DNA of 64,000 nt from Lacicoccus alkaliphilus DSM 16010 (GTDB taxonomy: Bacteria > Bacillota > Bacilli > Staphylococcales > Salinicoccaceae): the NCBI RefSeq assembly GCF_900142805.1, contig NZ_FRCF01000002.1:310001-374000 (forward strand), in the 5' to 3' direction. Of the stretch, positions 17,857-26,584 are shown one piece after another. Every line of letters starts with the position of its first letter. Positions within the stretch are counted from its first letter, which is position 1. The notes under the pieces are model-generated. The model made no database searches. It saw nothing but the letters and a program-made list of their open reading frames with translations, and had not been told where the DNA came from. The position numbers and the translations under genes are program-made.

Positions 17857-18978
17857 CTACCGCTGCCCCCAGTATTGATAAAAGGTCGTTTCAATGTAGC
17901 CGTTGAACAGCTTTCTGCGCTTTGTCGCCTTCTTCCCGACGATATGTTCAAATTCCTTGTTCGATGTCATCAGGTAGACACTCATATCCGGATGGCGGGT
18001 CATCAGGCTGCCGACGGTACGATACATTTCCTCGACGGCTTTTGCCTCTCCGATGCGCTCGCCGTAAGGTGGGTTGGTGACGACCTGGACTCTATCATGG
18101 CCGATCGTCAAGTCATGAATGTCCATGACGGAAAGGTCGATGTCATCATGAAGGCCGATCTCCTGGATGTTCGTCTTTGCGACTTCCATCATATGCGGAT
18201 CGATGTCGGATGCGCGTATCACCACTTCCCTGTCGTACAACGCTTCTTCTTCGAGCTTCATCCGTGTGTCCTCCCACAGCGCTTCGGGGATGATGTCCCA
18301 TTTTTCACTGTCGAATGTACGGTTTGAACCCGGGGCGATGTTCATTGCCATCATCGCCGCTTCAATGACAATGGTCCCGGAACCTGCAAAAGGATCGTAA
18401 AGCGGATTCGTCCCGTCGTAATTGGCAAGTTTCAGCATGCTTGCTGCAAGCGTCTCTTTGATGGGTGCCTCGCCCTGCTCACGCCTGTAGCCCCTTTTAT
18501 GCAGTGCATCACCACTCGTATCGATGGTCAGCACCGCACGGTCTTTCAGTATGTTGACATCGATCTTGTAACGCGCCCCGGTCTCACTCAGTTTGCCGCT
18601 CAGACTGAATGCATCTTTCAAATGTTCAACCACCGCTTTTTTGACGATTCGCTGCACGTCGGGCACACTGTATAGTGTGGATTTATGGGAACGGCCGGTC
18701 ACCGGGAACTCCGCGTCCGCTCCGAGGATTTCCGACCATGGCAGCGCCTTCGTCTTCTCGAACAGATCATCGAACGTCGTCACATGGAAATCTCCGATGA
18801 TGATCCTGATCCGGTCCGCCGTCCGCAGCATCAGGTTGCTTCTGACGATCGCCGTCTCATCCCCTTCGAAATAAACACGGCCGTTTTCAAGTCGTGTATC
18901 GTATCCCAGTGATTCGATTTCATCTGCGACGACCCTCTCAAGGCCCATCGGTGTATTGGCTAGCATTTTAAAATTCAT
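17857..18978 (-). CDS. 23S rRNA guanine N2-methyltransferase-like protein (RlmL N-terminal type, YpsC)
   Basis: 373-residue class I methyltransferase with an N-terminal ferredoxin-like and THUMP region (about 1-155) and a Rossmann domain. Motif I is DPFAGSGTIVIEAA; the catalytic motif is TNPPYGERI, which marks N2-guanine methylation. B. subtilis YpsC lies beside gpsB and rnpB, the same order as here. It corresponds to the first half of E. coli RlmL. It is the first gene after the rnpB terminator and leads the operon ending at the RNase H-like gene. Confidence 0.92.
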   Translation of the reverse strand: MNFKMLANTPMGLERVVADEIESLGYDTRLENGRVYFEGDETAIVRSNLMLRTADRIRIIIGDFHVTTFDDLFEKTKALPWSEILGADAEFPVTGRSHKSTLYSVPDVQRIVKKAVVEHLKDAFSLSGKLSETGARYKIDVNILKDRAVLTIDTSGDALHKRGYRREQGEAPIKETLAASMLKLANYDGTNPLYDPFAGSGTIVIEAAMMAMNIAPGSNRTFDSEKWDIIPEALWEDTRMKLEEEALYDREVVIRASDIDPHMMEVAKTNIQEIGLHDDIDLSVMDIHDLTIGHDRVQVVTNPPYGERIGEAKAVEEMYRTVGSLMTRHPDMSVYLMTSNKEFEHIVGKKATKRRKLFNGYIETTFYQYWGQR

Positions 18979-19027
18979 AATTTGTCCTCCACATGCCTCA
19001 TATTATAATTCCGTCAATTTGATTATA

Positions 19028-19060
19028 TAAAATAAAAGCTCCCCATCAAAATGGAGAGCT
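19028..19060 (-). terminator. Rho-independent terminator of rnpB
   Basis: Stem of eleven pairs (AAGCTCTCCAT with its complement, one G-U), four-base loop, followed on the minus strand by TTTATTTTATA. It lies immediately after the RNase P RNA. Confidence 0.88.
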
Positions 19061-19069
19061 TGTTTCTAG

Positions 19070-19468
19070 TCCGGTATGTCTGTAAGCCATGTTCTGTACC
19101 GCTGTGCTACAGACGTGTACTAGTCACACTCGCACATTGGTGATAATCATCTGTCTATACTGCATCTGCAGCATCTCTCATCAGGTTGAATTCCCGTCAG
19201 AAAGTGCTCCTACCTTGTTTGGATTGCTCACTCGAGGGGTTTACCGCGTTCCACCTTATCATTTTCATGATAAGCTCGTCTCTGTGGCACTTTTACAGCT
19301 AATCTAACCATATCGTCAACTTAGGTTATTTCACAGCCGTCAGCCGTTATTCACGTACTGCCCTGACTTATTGTTTCGTCAGGCACGAACACTACGCCCG
19401 TCTCAGGTGCGTGTGAGCATGGACTTTCCTCTATATCTTCTATGATATAGCGATTATCCGACATACCG
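19070..19468 (-). ncRNA. rnpB: RNase P RNA, Bacillus (B) type
   Basis: Catalytic RNA of RNase P, about 400 nt, which matures tRNA 5' ends. The 5' conserved block GAGGAAAGTCCATGCTC and the 3' block ACAGAACATGGCTTACAG pair to form P4. The outer ends CGGTATGTC and GACATACCGG form P1. GACGGGCGTAGTG-type and TCCAAACAAGGTAGGAGC-type conserved segments are present between. It starts about eight bases after the gpsB stop and is followed by a terminator, giving the Bacilli order gpsB-rnpB-rRNA methyltransferase. The exact ends are estimated from P1 pairing. Confidence 0.96.
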
Positions 19469-19475
19469 TATTCGA

Positions 19476-19802
19476 TCAATTCACTTTGGACTGGCCGAAA
19501 ACTTTCTTCTCCAGGCTGGACAACCGCTTCAAAATATCGATTTGATGATTTTGAGTCTGGTTCTCCTGGGACCGGGAGCTGGTGGCCAGTCTTATCCTTA
19601 ATTCTTCAACCTCTTTTTTCAAGCGGGCATTTTCTTCTTCCAGCCGTTTCACATTGTTGTTCATATCCGCCATCTTTTGATAGTCGCTGATGACATCATC
19701 CAGAAAGCTGTCCACTTCGAGCGGTTTGAAACCTCTGATGGACTTTTCGAACTCTTTTTCAAATATGTCTTTCGCGGACAATTTTAAAGTTGTCTCACTC
19801 AT
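19476..19802 (-). CDS. gpsB: Cell division/elongation regulator GpsB
   Basis: DivIVA-related coiled-coil protein of 108 residues that links FtsZ ring and penicillin-binding proteins. The N-terminal membrane-binding and PBP-binding domain is seen in [27 protein letters not shown]-type sequence (about 11-37), followed by a coiled coil (about 45-80) and a short C-terminal helix with [11 protein letters not shown]. It is 11 bases downstream of ypsA and directly before rnpB. PBP2, a likely partner, is encoded 1.6 kb away. Confidence 0.96.
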   Translation of the reverse strand: MSETTLKLSAKDIFEKEFEKSIRGFKPLEVDSFLDDVISDYQKMADMNNNVKRLEEENARLKKEVEELRIRLATSSRSQENQTQNHQIDILKRLSSLEKKVFGQSKVN

Positions 19803-19813
19803 CGCCTCACCTC

Positions 19814-20356
19814 TTAATCTTCAAACCCGGTATCGATGAAACTGTTGATCTCATCAAATTGTATTCTTTCAATATTATACGGATTTTTCTCGGAAAATTC
19901 AAGTATTGTGTTATAAAGAAACCGCACTTTAGCCTCTGCTTCCTCATCGAAGAAGATGAGGGCGCAGTCGGTATTGGAGATGAGGAATTGGTTGATGTGT
20001 TTGAACATACCGGGATTGGCGTACGGCTGTTTATAAATATAATCCTTAAAGTCACTTTCTGCAAGCACTTTATTGAGCGTTTCCCGATCCACTTCATTAT
20101 ATCGGTCGTCAAACTGGTGGAAGGGCATGAGCACACCGAGTCTGATATCGTACCGTGCCTCTTTAAGTTCGATGATGACTTCTGCTGCATACAGTTCAAT
20201 ACCTGTATACCCCTGGATGATGAACCATTCCGCGCCCTCATCTATATATTCCAGCAGCTTGGACCTTATGAAGGCTTTCAGCACGGTCACTTCCTTCTGA
20301 TCCGGTTTGAAGATGCCCAGTTCATACGGCCGGTATCCGCTGATCAGCACCCTCAC
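19814..20356 (-). CDS. ypsA: YpsA family SLOG-fold protein (DUF1273)
   Basis: About 180-residue cytoplasmic protein of the YpsA/DUF1273 family, a SLOG (nucleotide-binding Rossmann-like) fold. Typical stretches are [13 protein letters not shown] at the N terminus, [16 protein letters not shown], and [15 protein letters not shown]. Start choice: the GTG at 20356 gives VRVLISGY, overlaps the upstream stop in GTGA and has AGAGGG upstream. YpsA has been linked to cell division in B. subtilis and S. aureus; its position directly before gpsB agrees. Confidence 0.9.
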   Translation of the reverse strand: MRVLISGYRPYELGIFKPDQKEVTVLKAFIRSKLLEYIDEGAEWFIIQGYTGIELYAAEVIIELKEARYDIRLGVLMPFHQFDDRYNEVDRETLNKVLAESDFKDYIYKQPYANPGMFKHINQFLISNTDCALIFFDEEAEAKVRFLYNTILEFSEKNPYNIERIQFDEINSFIDTGFED

Positions 20357-20688
20357 ATCAATCCCTCTTTCTCTGCATGCCTGAGCCACATGTTGATGAA
20401 TTTATACTTTTCGTAAAAATGCCTTTCCCTGAATTTGGACGTGTGGCAGGACATCAGCAATTCCATCAGTTCTGACGACATTTTTTCGCGCGTGTTATAA
20501 TGGAACCTTGCATCCGTATCAAATTCCAGTATATCCAGGGCCAGTGTCTTGTTCTCATTCAAAAATGGCTCCACTTCGGTCCTGAAGTCATATTCATATC
20601 CCGAGAGAGCACTCTGATACCTCTCATATATATTTTCCATCAACTGACGATATGTTGAGGCTTGTTCATTTCTTGACAAAAATGTCAC
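20353..20688 (-). CDS. DUF1798 (YppE-like) family protein
   Basis: 111-residue helical, highly charged cytoplasmic protein matching the DUF1798/YppE family by length, by the central EVEPFLNENK stretch and by position upstream of recU on the opposite strand. The first possible start is a GTG touching AAGGAG; the TTG at codon 4 has better spacing, so the real N terminus may be three residues shorter. It overlaps ypsA by four bases. Function unknown. Confidence 0.78.
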   Translation of the reverse strand: MTFLSRNEQASTYRQLMENIYERYQSALSGYEYDFRTEVEPFLNENKTLALDILEFDTDARFHYNTREKMSSELMELLMSCHTSKFRERHFYEKYKFINMWLRHAEKEGLM

Positions 20689-20771
20689 ACTCCTTATAAT
20701 TATTGATTGGTTTCCTGTGTGTTAATTAATGTATAATATTATGACATATATTATAATGAAAGGCGATGTAC

Positions 20772-21380
20772 ATGAAATATCCTAAAGGCGTCAAGCCGAG
20801 ACAATATCGGAATGTCCGCCAGGGGTCCGGCAGGAAAGTGAAATACGGTCAGCGCGGCATGACCCTGGAGAAAGACCTCGATATTACAAATGATCATTAT
20901 TTAAAGATATCGCGTGCAGTCATTCATAAGAAACCGACCCCGGTGCAGATCGTCAACGTGGATTATCCATCCAGAAACCGGGCGAAGATCGACGAAGCAT
21001 ATTTCAAGACACCTTCCACCAGTGACTATAACGGCATATACAAAGGCAGATACATTGATTTTGAAGCGAAGGAAACCAAAAATAAAACCCGCTTCCCCCT
21101 GATCAACATCCATGCCCACCAGGTGGACCATATGATACAGTGCAGGGCGCACGGCGGCATCGTTTTTCTGATCATCCGATTTTCAACACTTGATGAAACC
21201 TATCTGATGCCGATCGGGAAATTCCATGTTCATTGGGAGCGGTTTTTGAACGATGAAAAGATGTCCATCTCAATTGAAGATGTCAGGACTGACAGTCATC
21301 TCCTCAAAGAAGGATTAAACCCCCGCATCGATTATCTGAAAGCGGTGGATGAAATTTATTTTCGGAATGGAGAATTTTAA
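20772..21380 (+). CDS. recU: Holliday junction resolvase RecU
   Basis: Structure-specific endonuclease that resolves Holliday junctions. The catalytic region TPSTSDYNGIYKGRYIDFEAKETKNKT is unmistakable: the metal-binding Asp and the E-x-K triad. GGVFL-type hydrophobic strand and LKAVDEI near the end match staphylococcal RecU. The ATG at 20772 is preferred over that at 20766 because AAAGG then lies eight bases upstream. The stop overlaps the pbp2 ATG by one base (TAATG), the classic recU-pbp2 operon. Confidence 0.95.
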   Translation: MKYPKGVKPRQYRNVRQGSGRKVKYGQRGMTLEKDLDITNDHYLKISRAVIHKKPTPVQIVNVDYPSRNRAKIDEAYFKTPSTSDYNGIYKGRYIDFEAKETKNKTRFPLINIHAHQVDHMIQCRAHGGIVFLIIRFSTLDETYLMPIGKFHVHWERFLNDEKMSISIEDVRTDSHLLKEGLNPRIDYLKAVDEIYFRNGEF

Positions 21381-23875
21381 TGAAAGAAGACTATAAAAGA
21401 AGAGCCGGATCGAAGGCCGGTAAAAAGAAAGGCGAGACGAAAAAGAAGCTGAGCAGGAAATCAATCATAAAACGCATCATCGTCCTGACTGTTTTAATCG
21501 GATTGATTTTTCTCGTGCTGGGTTCCATGTTGTTCGCCTATTATGCCTCGCAGGCTCCGGCTTTCAGCGAAGAGAAGTTGCGCGACCCCGTGCCTGCACA
21601 GATTTATGACCGGAACGATGAACTCGTGACCACGGTGTATCAGGGCCAGAAACGTGAATCGGTTGCGATCGAAGATGTGCCGGACAGCGTGGTCGATGCG
21701 GTCCTCGCGGTCGAGGACCACCGATTCTACGAGCATGGTGCAATCGACTTCTGGAGACTCGCCCAGGCAGTGGTCGGCAATGTGTTCAACGGCTTCGGCT
21801 CCGAAGGTGCAAGCACAATCACCCAGCAGGTCGTGAAAAGGACGTTCCTGACCGAGGAAACCACCATCGAGAGGAAGGCACAGGAAGCATACCTTGCCTA
21901 CCGGCTGGAGCAGGAATATTCAAAAGATGAGATATTGGAGATGTACCTGAACAAAATCTACTACTCGGATGGCATTTACGGTATAAGGACAGCGAGCCTT
22001 TATTATTTCGATAAAGAACTCGATGATTTGAATCTGATGGAAGCGGCCTACCTTGCCGGTCTCCCCCAGCTGCCGAACAGATACAACCTGTATGTTGATG
22101 AGAACCGCGGCGAGGACCGTGCTTACATCGTACTCAGGTTGATGAACGAGCATGAACGCATCACCCCGGAACAATATGAGGAAGCGCAGAATCTTGATGT
22201 CTACGCAAACCTGGTGGACAGAAGCGATGAGGACAGGGCATCGACAGAACCCGATGATCCGGAGTATGCGTCATACATCAATTTCATCAAGAATGAGATT
22301 TCCAGCCATGACAGCTTCACGAATGCGGACATCAGTGAATTGATGGCGAGCGGCATAGAAATCTATACGAACATGGATGCAGGGATCCAGAGAAATCTGC
22401 AGAACCTGACGGATGACAGGGATTATTATTACAACCCGAAATTCCAAAGTGATGATTTTGATATCGCATCGACGATACTGGACACACAGACAGGTGAACT
22501 TATCGCGATTTCCGGCGGGAGGGATTACCAGGAAGTGGTCGACCACAATCAGGCCCTTGTACCGAGAAACGTCGGCTCGACGATGAAACCTTTCATGTCT
22601 TACGGTCCGGCAATCGAGGAACTTGAGTGGCGTACGGATCAGAGGATCCAGGATGAGTACTCTTATTCCCCGGAAGGTCTGGATCATATCAGCATCTACA
22701 ATTATGATATGCAGAATCACGGACAGGTGACCATCCGCGAGGCACTCAGCAGGAGCTATAACATCCCTGCGGTCAAAGCCTATGAAATCGTCAAAGATGA
22801 AGCTGGCAATGATGCGCCGCGGGAATTTGCTGAAGGAATCGGTTTTGATTACTCCACCATCGGCGAAGGCGACTACGAAGTATCATTCAATGATGTGCTC
22901 GGCGGCAGGGATTCCATGTTCACACCGCTGCAGATGGCAGAAGCCTACTCTGCACTCGGTAATAACGGGGAATACAATGAAGCGCACGCAGTCAGGCATG
23001 TCGTCACGGGTGAAGGCGACCTGGTCGAATTCGAACATGATTCCGACCAGGTCATGGCGGACTATACCGCTTATATGCTGACAGATATACTGAAGGATAC
23101 GTTTGAGCCATATGGCAGCGCCGACTATATCCGCATGGATGGATTGAACATCGCTGCCAAGACAGGGACCACATCCTACACGAGGGAACTGCGTGAAGAG
23201 CAGAATCTGCCGGACAATGCGGCCAAAGATGCATGGATAGTGGGTTACACACCCGAGTATACGATGAGCGTCTGGACCGGTTTTACAGCGACCAGGGATG
23301 GTGGTGAGACTTCTTTCGTAGGTACGGATGAACATATCACCCCGCAATGGTTCTTCAGGGACATCATGCAGAGCATCAGCACATACAACGGGCAGGACTT
23401 CGAACAGCCCGACAGTGTGCTCAGACTGAATAACGGTGAACTTGCCGTTCAAGGCAGTGAGGATTTTGAAGAATACAGCCAGGAAGGCTCCGGGACCACC
23501 GGCGGTGGCAATGGCGGCAGTGACGATGGCGATAACGGCGGCAACACCTGGAACTGGAGCTGGGGCACCGGCGGCAATGATGAGGACAACGGGCAGGCTC
23601 CCGAAAATGACCCCCCACAGGAGGAAGCAGTCGAAGATACACCGGTCACTGAAGACCCTGTGACCGAGGAGGAAGTCAATGAAGTGCCTGTACGGGAAGA
23701 GCCTGCTGAGGAAAGCGGCTCAGAATCCGAGGGCACGAATCAGGATGAGGGTTCGAATGATGAGGGGAACGAAACCGCCCCTGATGAATCATCTCCGGAA
23801 GAAGGCAGTGACGGCAATGAATCAGAGGGTAACACCGATGAGCCGACTGAAGAAGCGGAAGATGACGCTGCGTAA
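21380..23875 (+). CDS. pbp2: Bifunctional class A penicillin-binding protein (PBP2-like)
   Basis: Membrane-anchored glycosyltransferase/transpeptidase of 831 residues. Layout: basic cytoplasmic N terminus; membrane anchor (about 32-56); GT51 domain with EDHRFYEHGAIDF (catalytic Glu), GASTITQQ and the YLNKIYYSDGIYG segment; transpeptidase with nucleophile Ser in GSTMKP, SxN in SRSYNIP, and KTGTT. From about residue 694 a long Gly-, Asp- and Glu-rich disordered tail runs to the end. Polymerises and crosslinks peptidoglycan. The acidic tail is much longer than a simple linker and suggests salt adaptation. Confidence 0.95.
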   Translation: MKEDYKRRAGSKAGKKKGETKKKLSRKSIIKRIIVLTVLIGLIFLVLGSMLFAYYASQAPAFSEEKLRDPVPAQIYDRNDELVTTVYQGQKRESVAIEDVPDSVVDAVLAVEDHRFYEHGAIDFWRLAQAVVGNVFNGFGSEGASTITQQVVKRTFLTEETTIERKAQEAYLAYRLEQEYSKDEILEMYLNKIYYSDGIYGIRTASLYYFDKELDDLNLMEAAYLAGLPQLPNRYNLYVDENRGEDRAYIVLRLMNEHERITPEQYEEAQNLDVYANLVDRSDEDRASTEPDDPEYASYINFIKNEISSHDSFTNADISELMASGIEIYTNMDAGIQRNLQNLTDDRDYYYNPKFQSDDFDIASTILDTQTGELIAISGGRDYQEVVDHNQALVPRNVGSTMKPFMSYGPAIEELEWRTDQRIQDEYSYSPEGLDHISIYNYDMQNHGQVTIREALSRSYNIPAVKAYEIVKDEAGNDAPREFAEGIGFDYSTIGEGDYEVSFNDVLGGRDSMFTPLQMAEAYSALGNNGEYNEAHAVRHVVTGEGDLVEFEHDSDQVMADYTAYMLTDILKDTFEPYGSADYIRMDGLNIAAKTGTTSYTRELREEQNLPDNAAKDAWIVGYTPEYTMSVWTGFTATRDGGETSFVGTDEHITPQWFFRDIMQSISTYNGQDFEQPDSVLRLNNGELAVQGSEDFEEYSQEGSGTTGGGNGGSDDGDNGGNTWNWSWGTGGNDEDNGQAPENDPPQEEAVEDTPVTEDPVTEEEVNEVPVREEPAEESGSESEGTNQDEGSNDEGNETAPDESSPEEGSDGNESEGNTDEPTEEAEDDAA

Positions 23876-23882
23876 AATATTC

Positions 23883-23920
23883 AAAGGACCGGATCAAAAT
23901 TAATGATCCGGTCCTTTTTT
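23883..23920 (+). terminator. Rho-independent terminator of recU-pbp2
   Basis: Fourteen-base-pair stem AAAGGACCGGATCA with its complement, seven-base loop, followed by TTTTTT on the plus strand. It separates convergent pbp2 and nth. Confidence 0.92.
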
Positions 23921-23930
23921 ATGCAATCAT

Positions 23931-24605
23931 TCACTTTTTAGCTGTGCTTTCTTCATTAGTTTTCCGCTTCATACGCTTCTGTCCTTCCCTGCATTCATCC
24001 AGAAGCGGGCATGTCCCGCACTTTGGGCTGCGGGCCGTACAATGATACCTGCCGAAGAATATCAATTGGTGATGCGCTTTGCTCCATCTCTCTTCGGGAA
24101 TCTTCTTCATCAGTGTTTCTTCAACTTGTGTGACATTGTCCTTATACCGTGCGATGCCGAGGCGCTTGCTCACTCTCTCGACGTGGGTGTCGACAGCAAT
24201 CCTCGGGACATCGAAGGCCACGGACAGCACCACGTTCGCCGTCTTGCGTCCGACTCCGGCAAGGCTCACCAGGTCATCATAATTGCCGGGCACGATGCCG
24301 TCGAACTTATCGAGGAGATCCCGGCAGAGTTTTTGGATGTTTTTTGCTTTGTTCCTGTACAGGCCGATGGATCGTATGTCATTTTGAAGCTCTTCCAGTG
24401 GGACGGCTACATAATCCTCGGGTGTTTTATATTTCCTGAAGAGTTCTTTTGTGACTTTATTGACATGATTGTCTGTGGCCTGGGCGGACAGCAGCACGGC
24501 GATCGTCAGTTCGAAATTGTTGCTGTAGACGAGCTCCGCTTCTGCATCCGGGAACAATTCATCGATGACATCCAGCATTTCAACGGTTTTTTTACCACTA
24601 ATCAT
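23931..24605 (-). CDS. nth: Endonuclease III
   Basis: Base-excision repair glycosylase/AP lyase for oxidised pyrimidines, 224 residues. The helix-hairpin-helix with catalytic Lys is LAGVGRKTANVVLS; the catalytic Asp is in VDTHVERVSKRLG. The iron-sulfur loop has four cysteines spaced 6-2-5 (CTARSPKCGTCPLLDEC). The ATG overlaps the end of dnaD by eight bases, giving a coupled dnaD-nth pair as in Bacilli. A short basic tail follows the cluster. Confidence 0.96.
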   Translation of the reverse strand: MISGKKTVEMLDVIDELFPDAEAELVYSNNFELTIAVLLSAQATDNHVNKVTKELFRKYKTPEDYVAVPLEELQNDIRSIGLYRNKAKNIQKLCRDLLDKFDGIVPGNYDDLVSLAGVGRKTANVVLSVAFDVPRIAVDTHVERVSKRLGIARYKDNVTQVEETLMKKIPEERWSKAHHQLIFFGRYHCTARSPKCGTCPLLDECREGQKRMKRKTNEESTAKK

Positions 24606-25212
24606 CCAGACTCTCTCCTTTCAGCCAATTCCTGACCGGCGGGCGCTCCCTTTTCGGTTCAAGCGGCGTGCGGTTCAGGTTATTTAAAATACGTTCCACA
24701 TACTGCAGCGATGTGATCTGGTTCTTATAGGCGAGATTGACCGATTCCTTGATCATATCCACCGAATAATTGGAATCTGAAAGCCAGCTGTTCATCCGTT
24801 CAAATTCACTGGGTGACAGTGCCCTGCCGTAGAGGTTTTCGACGAATGAAAACAATTCCTGTATCTGATGCTCATCCTTCACATCGTTCTTATCGGGGGA
24901 GATGAAAGCGGCGACCTTTTCATATGCAGGTGCGACGCTCAAAACTTCCCTGTGCCCGTCCCCGGTGGTCTCATTATATATTTCTATGAAGGATTTACTG
25001 ATCAGCTGCTGAATGATCATGTTGATGGATTTGCCGGACAGGGTCGTCCCCTCGATCAATTGTGTGATATCGGGGAGCGGTCTTGTATCCGAATGGTGCT
25101 GCATCAGTTTAATCAGTATGATCAGCTCACTTTCATCCAGTCCGAGCGCACTGTAATGGTCAAAAAGGATTTTATTGACCGGGAAAGTGATGTTGCGTAT
25201 ATATTTATCCAT
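24598..25212 (-). CDS. dnaD: DNA replication initiation/restart protein DnaD
   Basis: Primosome component that helps load the replicative helicase at origins and stalled forks. The N-terminal winged-helix domain (about 1-95) and the C-terminal DnaD domain (about 120-190) are visible; the latter contains LSPSEFERMNSWL and YVERILNNL. Start uncertain: ATG at 25212 (MDKYIRN) is used here; GTG at 25227 or 25215 would add one to five residues and has a comparably weak ribosome-binding site. Confidence 0.93.
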   Translation of the reverse strand: MDKYIRNITFPVNKILFDHYSALGLDESELIILIKLMQHHSDTRPLPDITQLIEGTTLSGKSINMIIQQLISKSFIEIYNETTGDGHREVLSVAPAYEKVAAFISPDKNDVKDEHQIQELFSFVENLYGRALSPSEFERMNSWLSDSNYSVDMIKESVNLAYKNQITSLQYVERILNNLNRTPLEPKRERPPVRNWLKGESLDD

Positions 25213-25236
25213 CACGGTAATACCCACTTTCTAATA

Positions 25237-25276
25237 AATGGCAGTGTGCACAATTGAATTGCAACACACTGCCATT
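25237..25276 (-). terminator. Inverted repeat after asnS, probable terminator
   Basis: Perfect 12-base-pair stem (AATGGCAGTGTG and its complement) with a 16-base loop, between asnS and dnaD. The T tract on the minus strand is poor (TTATTAG), so termination may be partial. Confidence 0.55.
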
Positions 25277-25292
25277 ATACTGCTATTTCATA

Positions 25293-26582
25293 TTAAGGAT
25301 ACAGACGGTTCAGCAATCTAGGGAACGGGGAAGTTTCCCTCACATGCTGGACACCGGACAGCCATGCGACCGTCCTTTCCAGCCCGAGACCGAAACCTGA
25401 ATGCGGTACACTGCCGTATTTCCTGAGATCCAGATACCACTCGTAATCATCGGTGCTGAGCCCTGAATCTTCAATGCGCTGTTTCAATGTGTCATAGTCA
25501 TGGATCCTTTCACTGCCGCCGATGATTTCACCATAACCTTCCGGTGCAATGAGATCCGCACACAATACCGTCCTTGGATCTTCAGGGTTCTCTTCCATAT
25601 AGAATGATTTGATCGCTTTCGGATAGTTGATGATGAAGACCGGTTTATCATAGTGATTTGCGATTTCCGTTTCGTGCGGTGCACCGAAATCCTCGCCCCA
25701 CTCGATGTCATCGTAGCCTTTTTCATGCAGCAGCTCGATTGCATCGGTGTACGTGATGCGTGGAAACGGTGCTTTTATCTGCTCGAGTACCGCAGTCTCC
25801 CTGCCGAGAGCCTCGAGGTCGAACCTGCAATGCTCCAGCACGTTCTGCACGATATACTCCACATACTGTTCCTGCACTTCCAGGCTGTCGTCATGCTCAT
25901 AAAAGGCCATCTCCGGCTCGATCATCCAGAATTCTATCAGATGACGGCGGGTCTTCGATTTCTCGGCCCTGAACGTCGGTCCCATGGTGAAAACTTTACC
26001 ATGTGCCATCGCCGCAGCCTCTGCATAAAGCTGTCCACTCTGTGAAAGGAAAGCATCTTCATCGAAATATTTCGTATGGAACAATTCGGTGGTCCCTTCC
26101 GGTGCACTGTTGGTCAGGATGGGTGAGTCGATCTTTTTAAAACCGTTGTCGAAGAGAAAGTCATGCGTGCTCTTGATGATCTGGTTCCTGATGTTCATGA
26201 CGGCATGCTGCTTCCTTGACCGGAGCCACAAATGACGGTTATCGAGCAGGAATTCCGGCCCATGCTCTTTTGGTGTGATCGGGTACCCTTCCGCCTCATG
26301 GATGATATCGATTTTGCCGACTTCCATCTCATAACCGAAGGAAGAACGCTCGTCCTTTTTGATCAGTCCGGTGACATACATGGACGTCTCCTGGTTCAGA
26401 CCTTTGGCCACATCGAATAATTCTTCGTCGTTTGCCTTGACCACCACGCCCTGCATAAATCCGGAGCCGTCCCTGAGTTGCAGGAACTGCAGCTTTCCGC
26501 TGCCGCGTTTCTGCAGCAGCCAGCATCCTATTGTAACTTCCTGACCTTCATACTTTGGTGATTCCTTTATTGTGATCTTCAT
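25293..26582 (-). CDS. asnS: Asparagine--tRNA ligase
   Basis: Class IIb aminoacyl-tRNA synthetase of 429 residues. The N-terminal OB-fold anticodon domain covers about 1-115. The class II core has motif 2 ([24 protein letters not shown]) and motif 3 ([15 protein letters not shown]). Motif 1 is around [14 protein letters not shown]. It lies two bases after aspC in a shared transcript; no T-box leader was seen. The pairing of an aspartate-forming aminotransferase with AsnRS is usual in Bacilli. Confidence 0.97.
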   Translation of the reverse strand: MKITIKESPKYEGQEVTIGCWLLQKRGSGKLQFLQLRDGSGFMQGVVVKANDEELFDVAKGLNQETSMYVTGLIKKDERSSFGYEMEVGKIDIIHEAEGYPITPKEHGPEFLLDNRHLWLRSRKQHAVMNIRNQIIKSTHDFLFDNGFKKIDSPILTNSAPEGTTELFHTKYFDEDAFLSQSGQLYAEAAAMAHGKVFTMGPTFRAEKSKTRRHLIEFWMIEPEMAFYEHDDSLEVQEQYVEYIVQNVLEHCRFDLEALGRETAVLEQIKAPFPRITYTDAIELLHEKGYDDIEWGEDFGAPHETEIANHYDKPVFIINYPKAIKSFYMEENPEDPRTVLCADLIAPEGYGEIIGGSERIHDYDTLKQRIEDSGLSTDDYEWYLDLRKYGSVPHSGFGLGLERTVAWLSGVQHVRETSPFPRLLNRLYP

Positions 26583-26584
26583 CC

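Noticed and set aside
20700-20771. recU promoter (two TATAAT-like boxes at 20732 and 20752)
   Set aside because: Neither has a convincing -35 box at the right distance; the region is AT-rich and such boxes arise by chance.
26583-26584. T-box leader of asnS
   Set aside because: asnS begins two bases after aspC; no leader exists.
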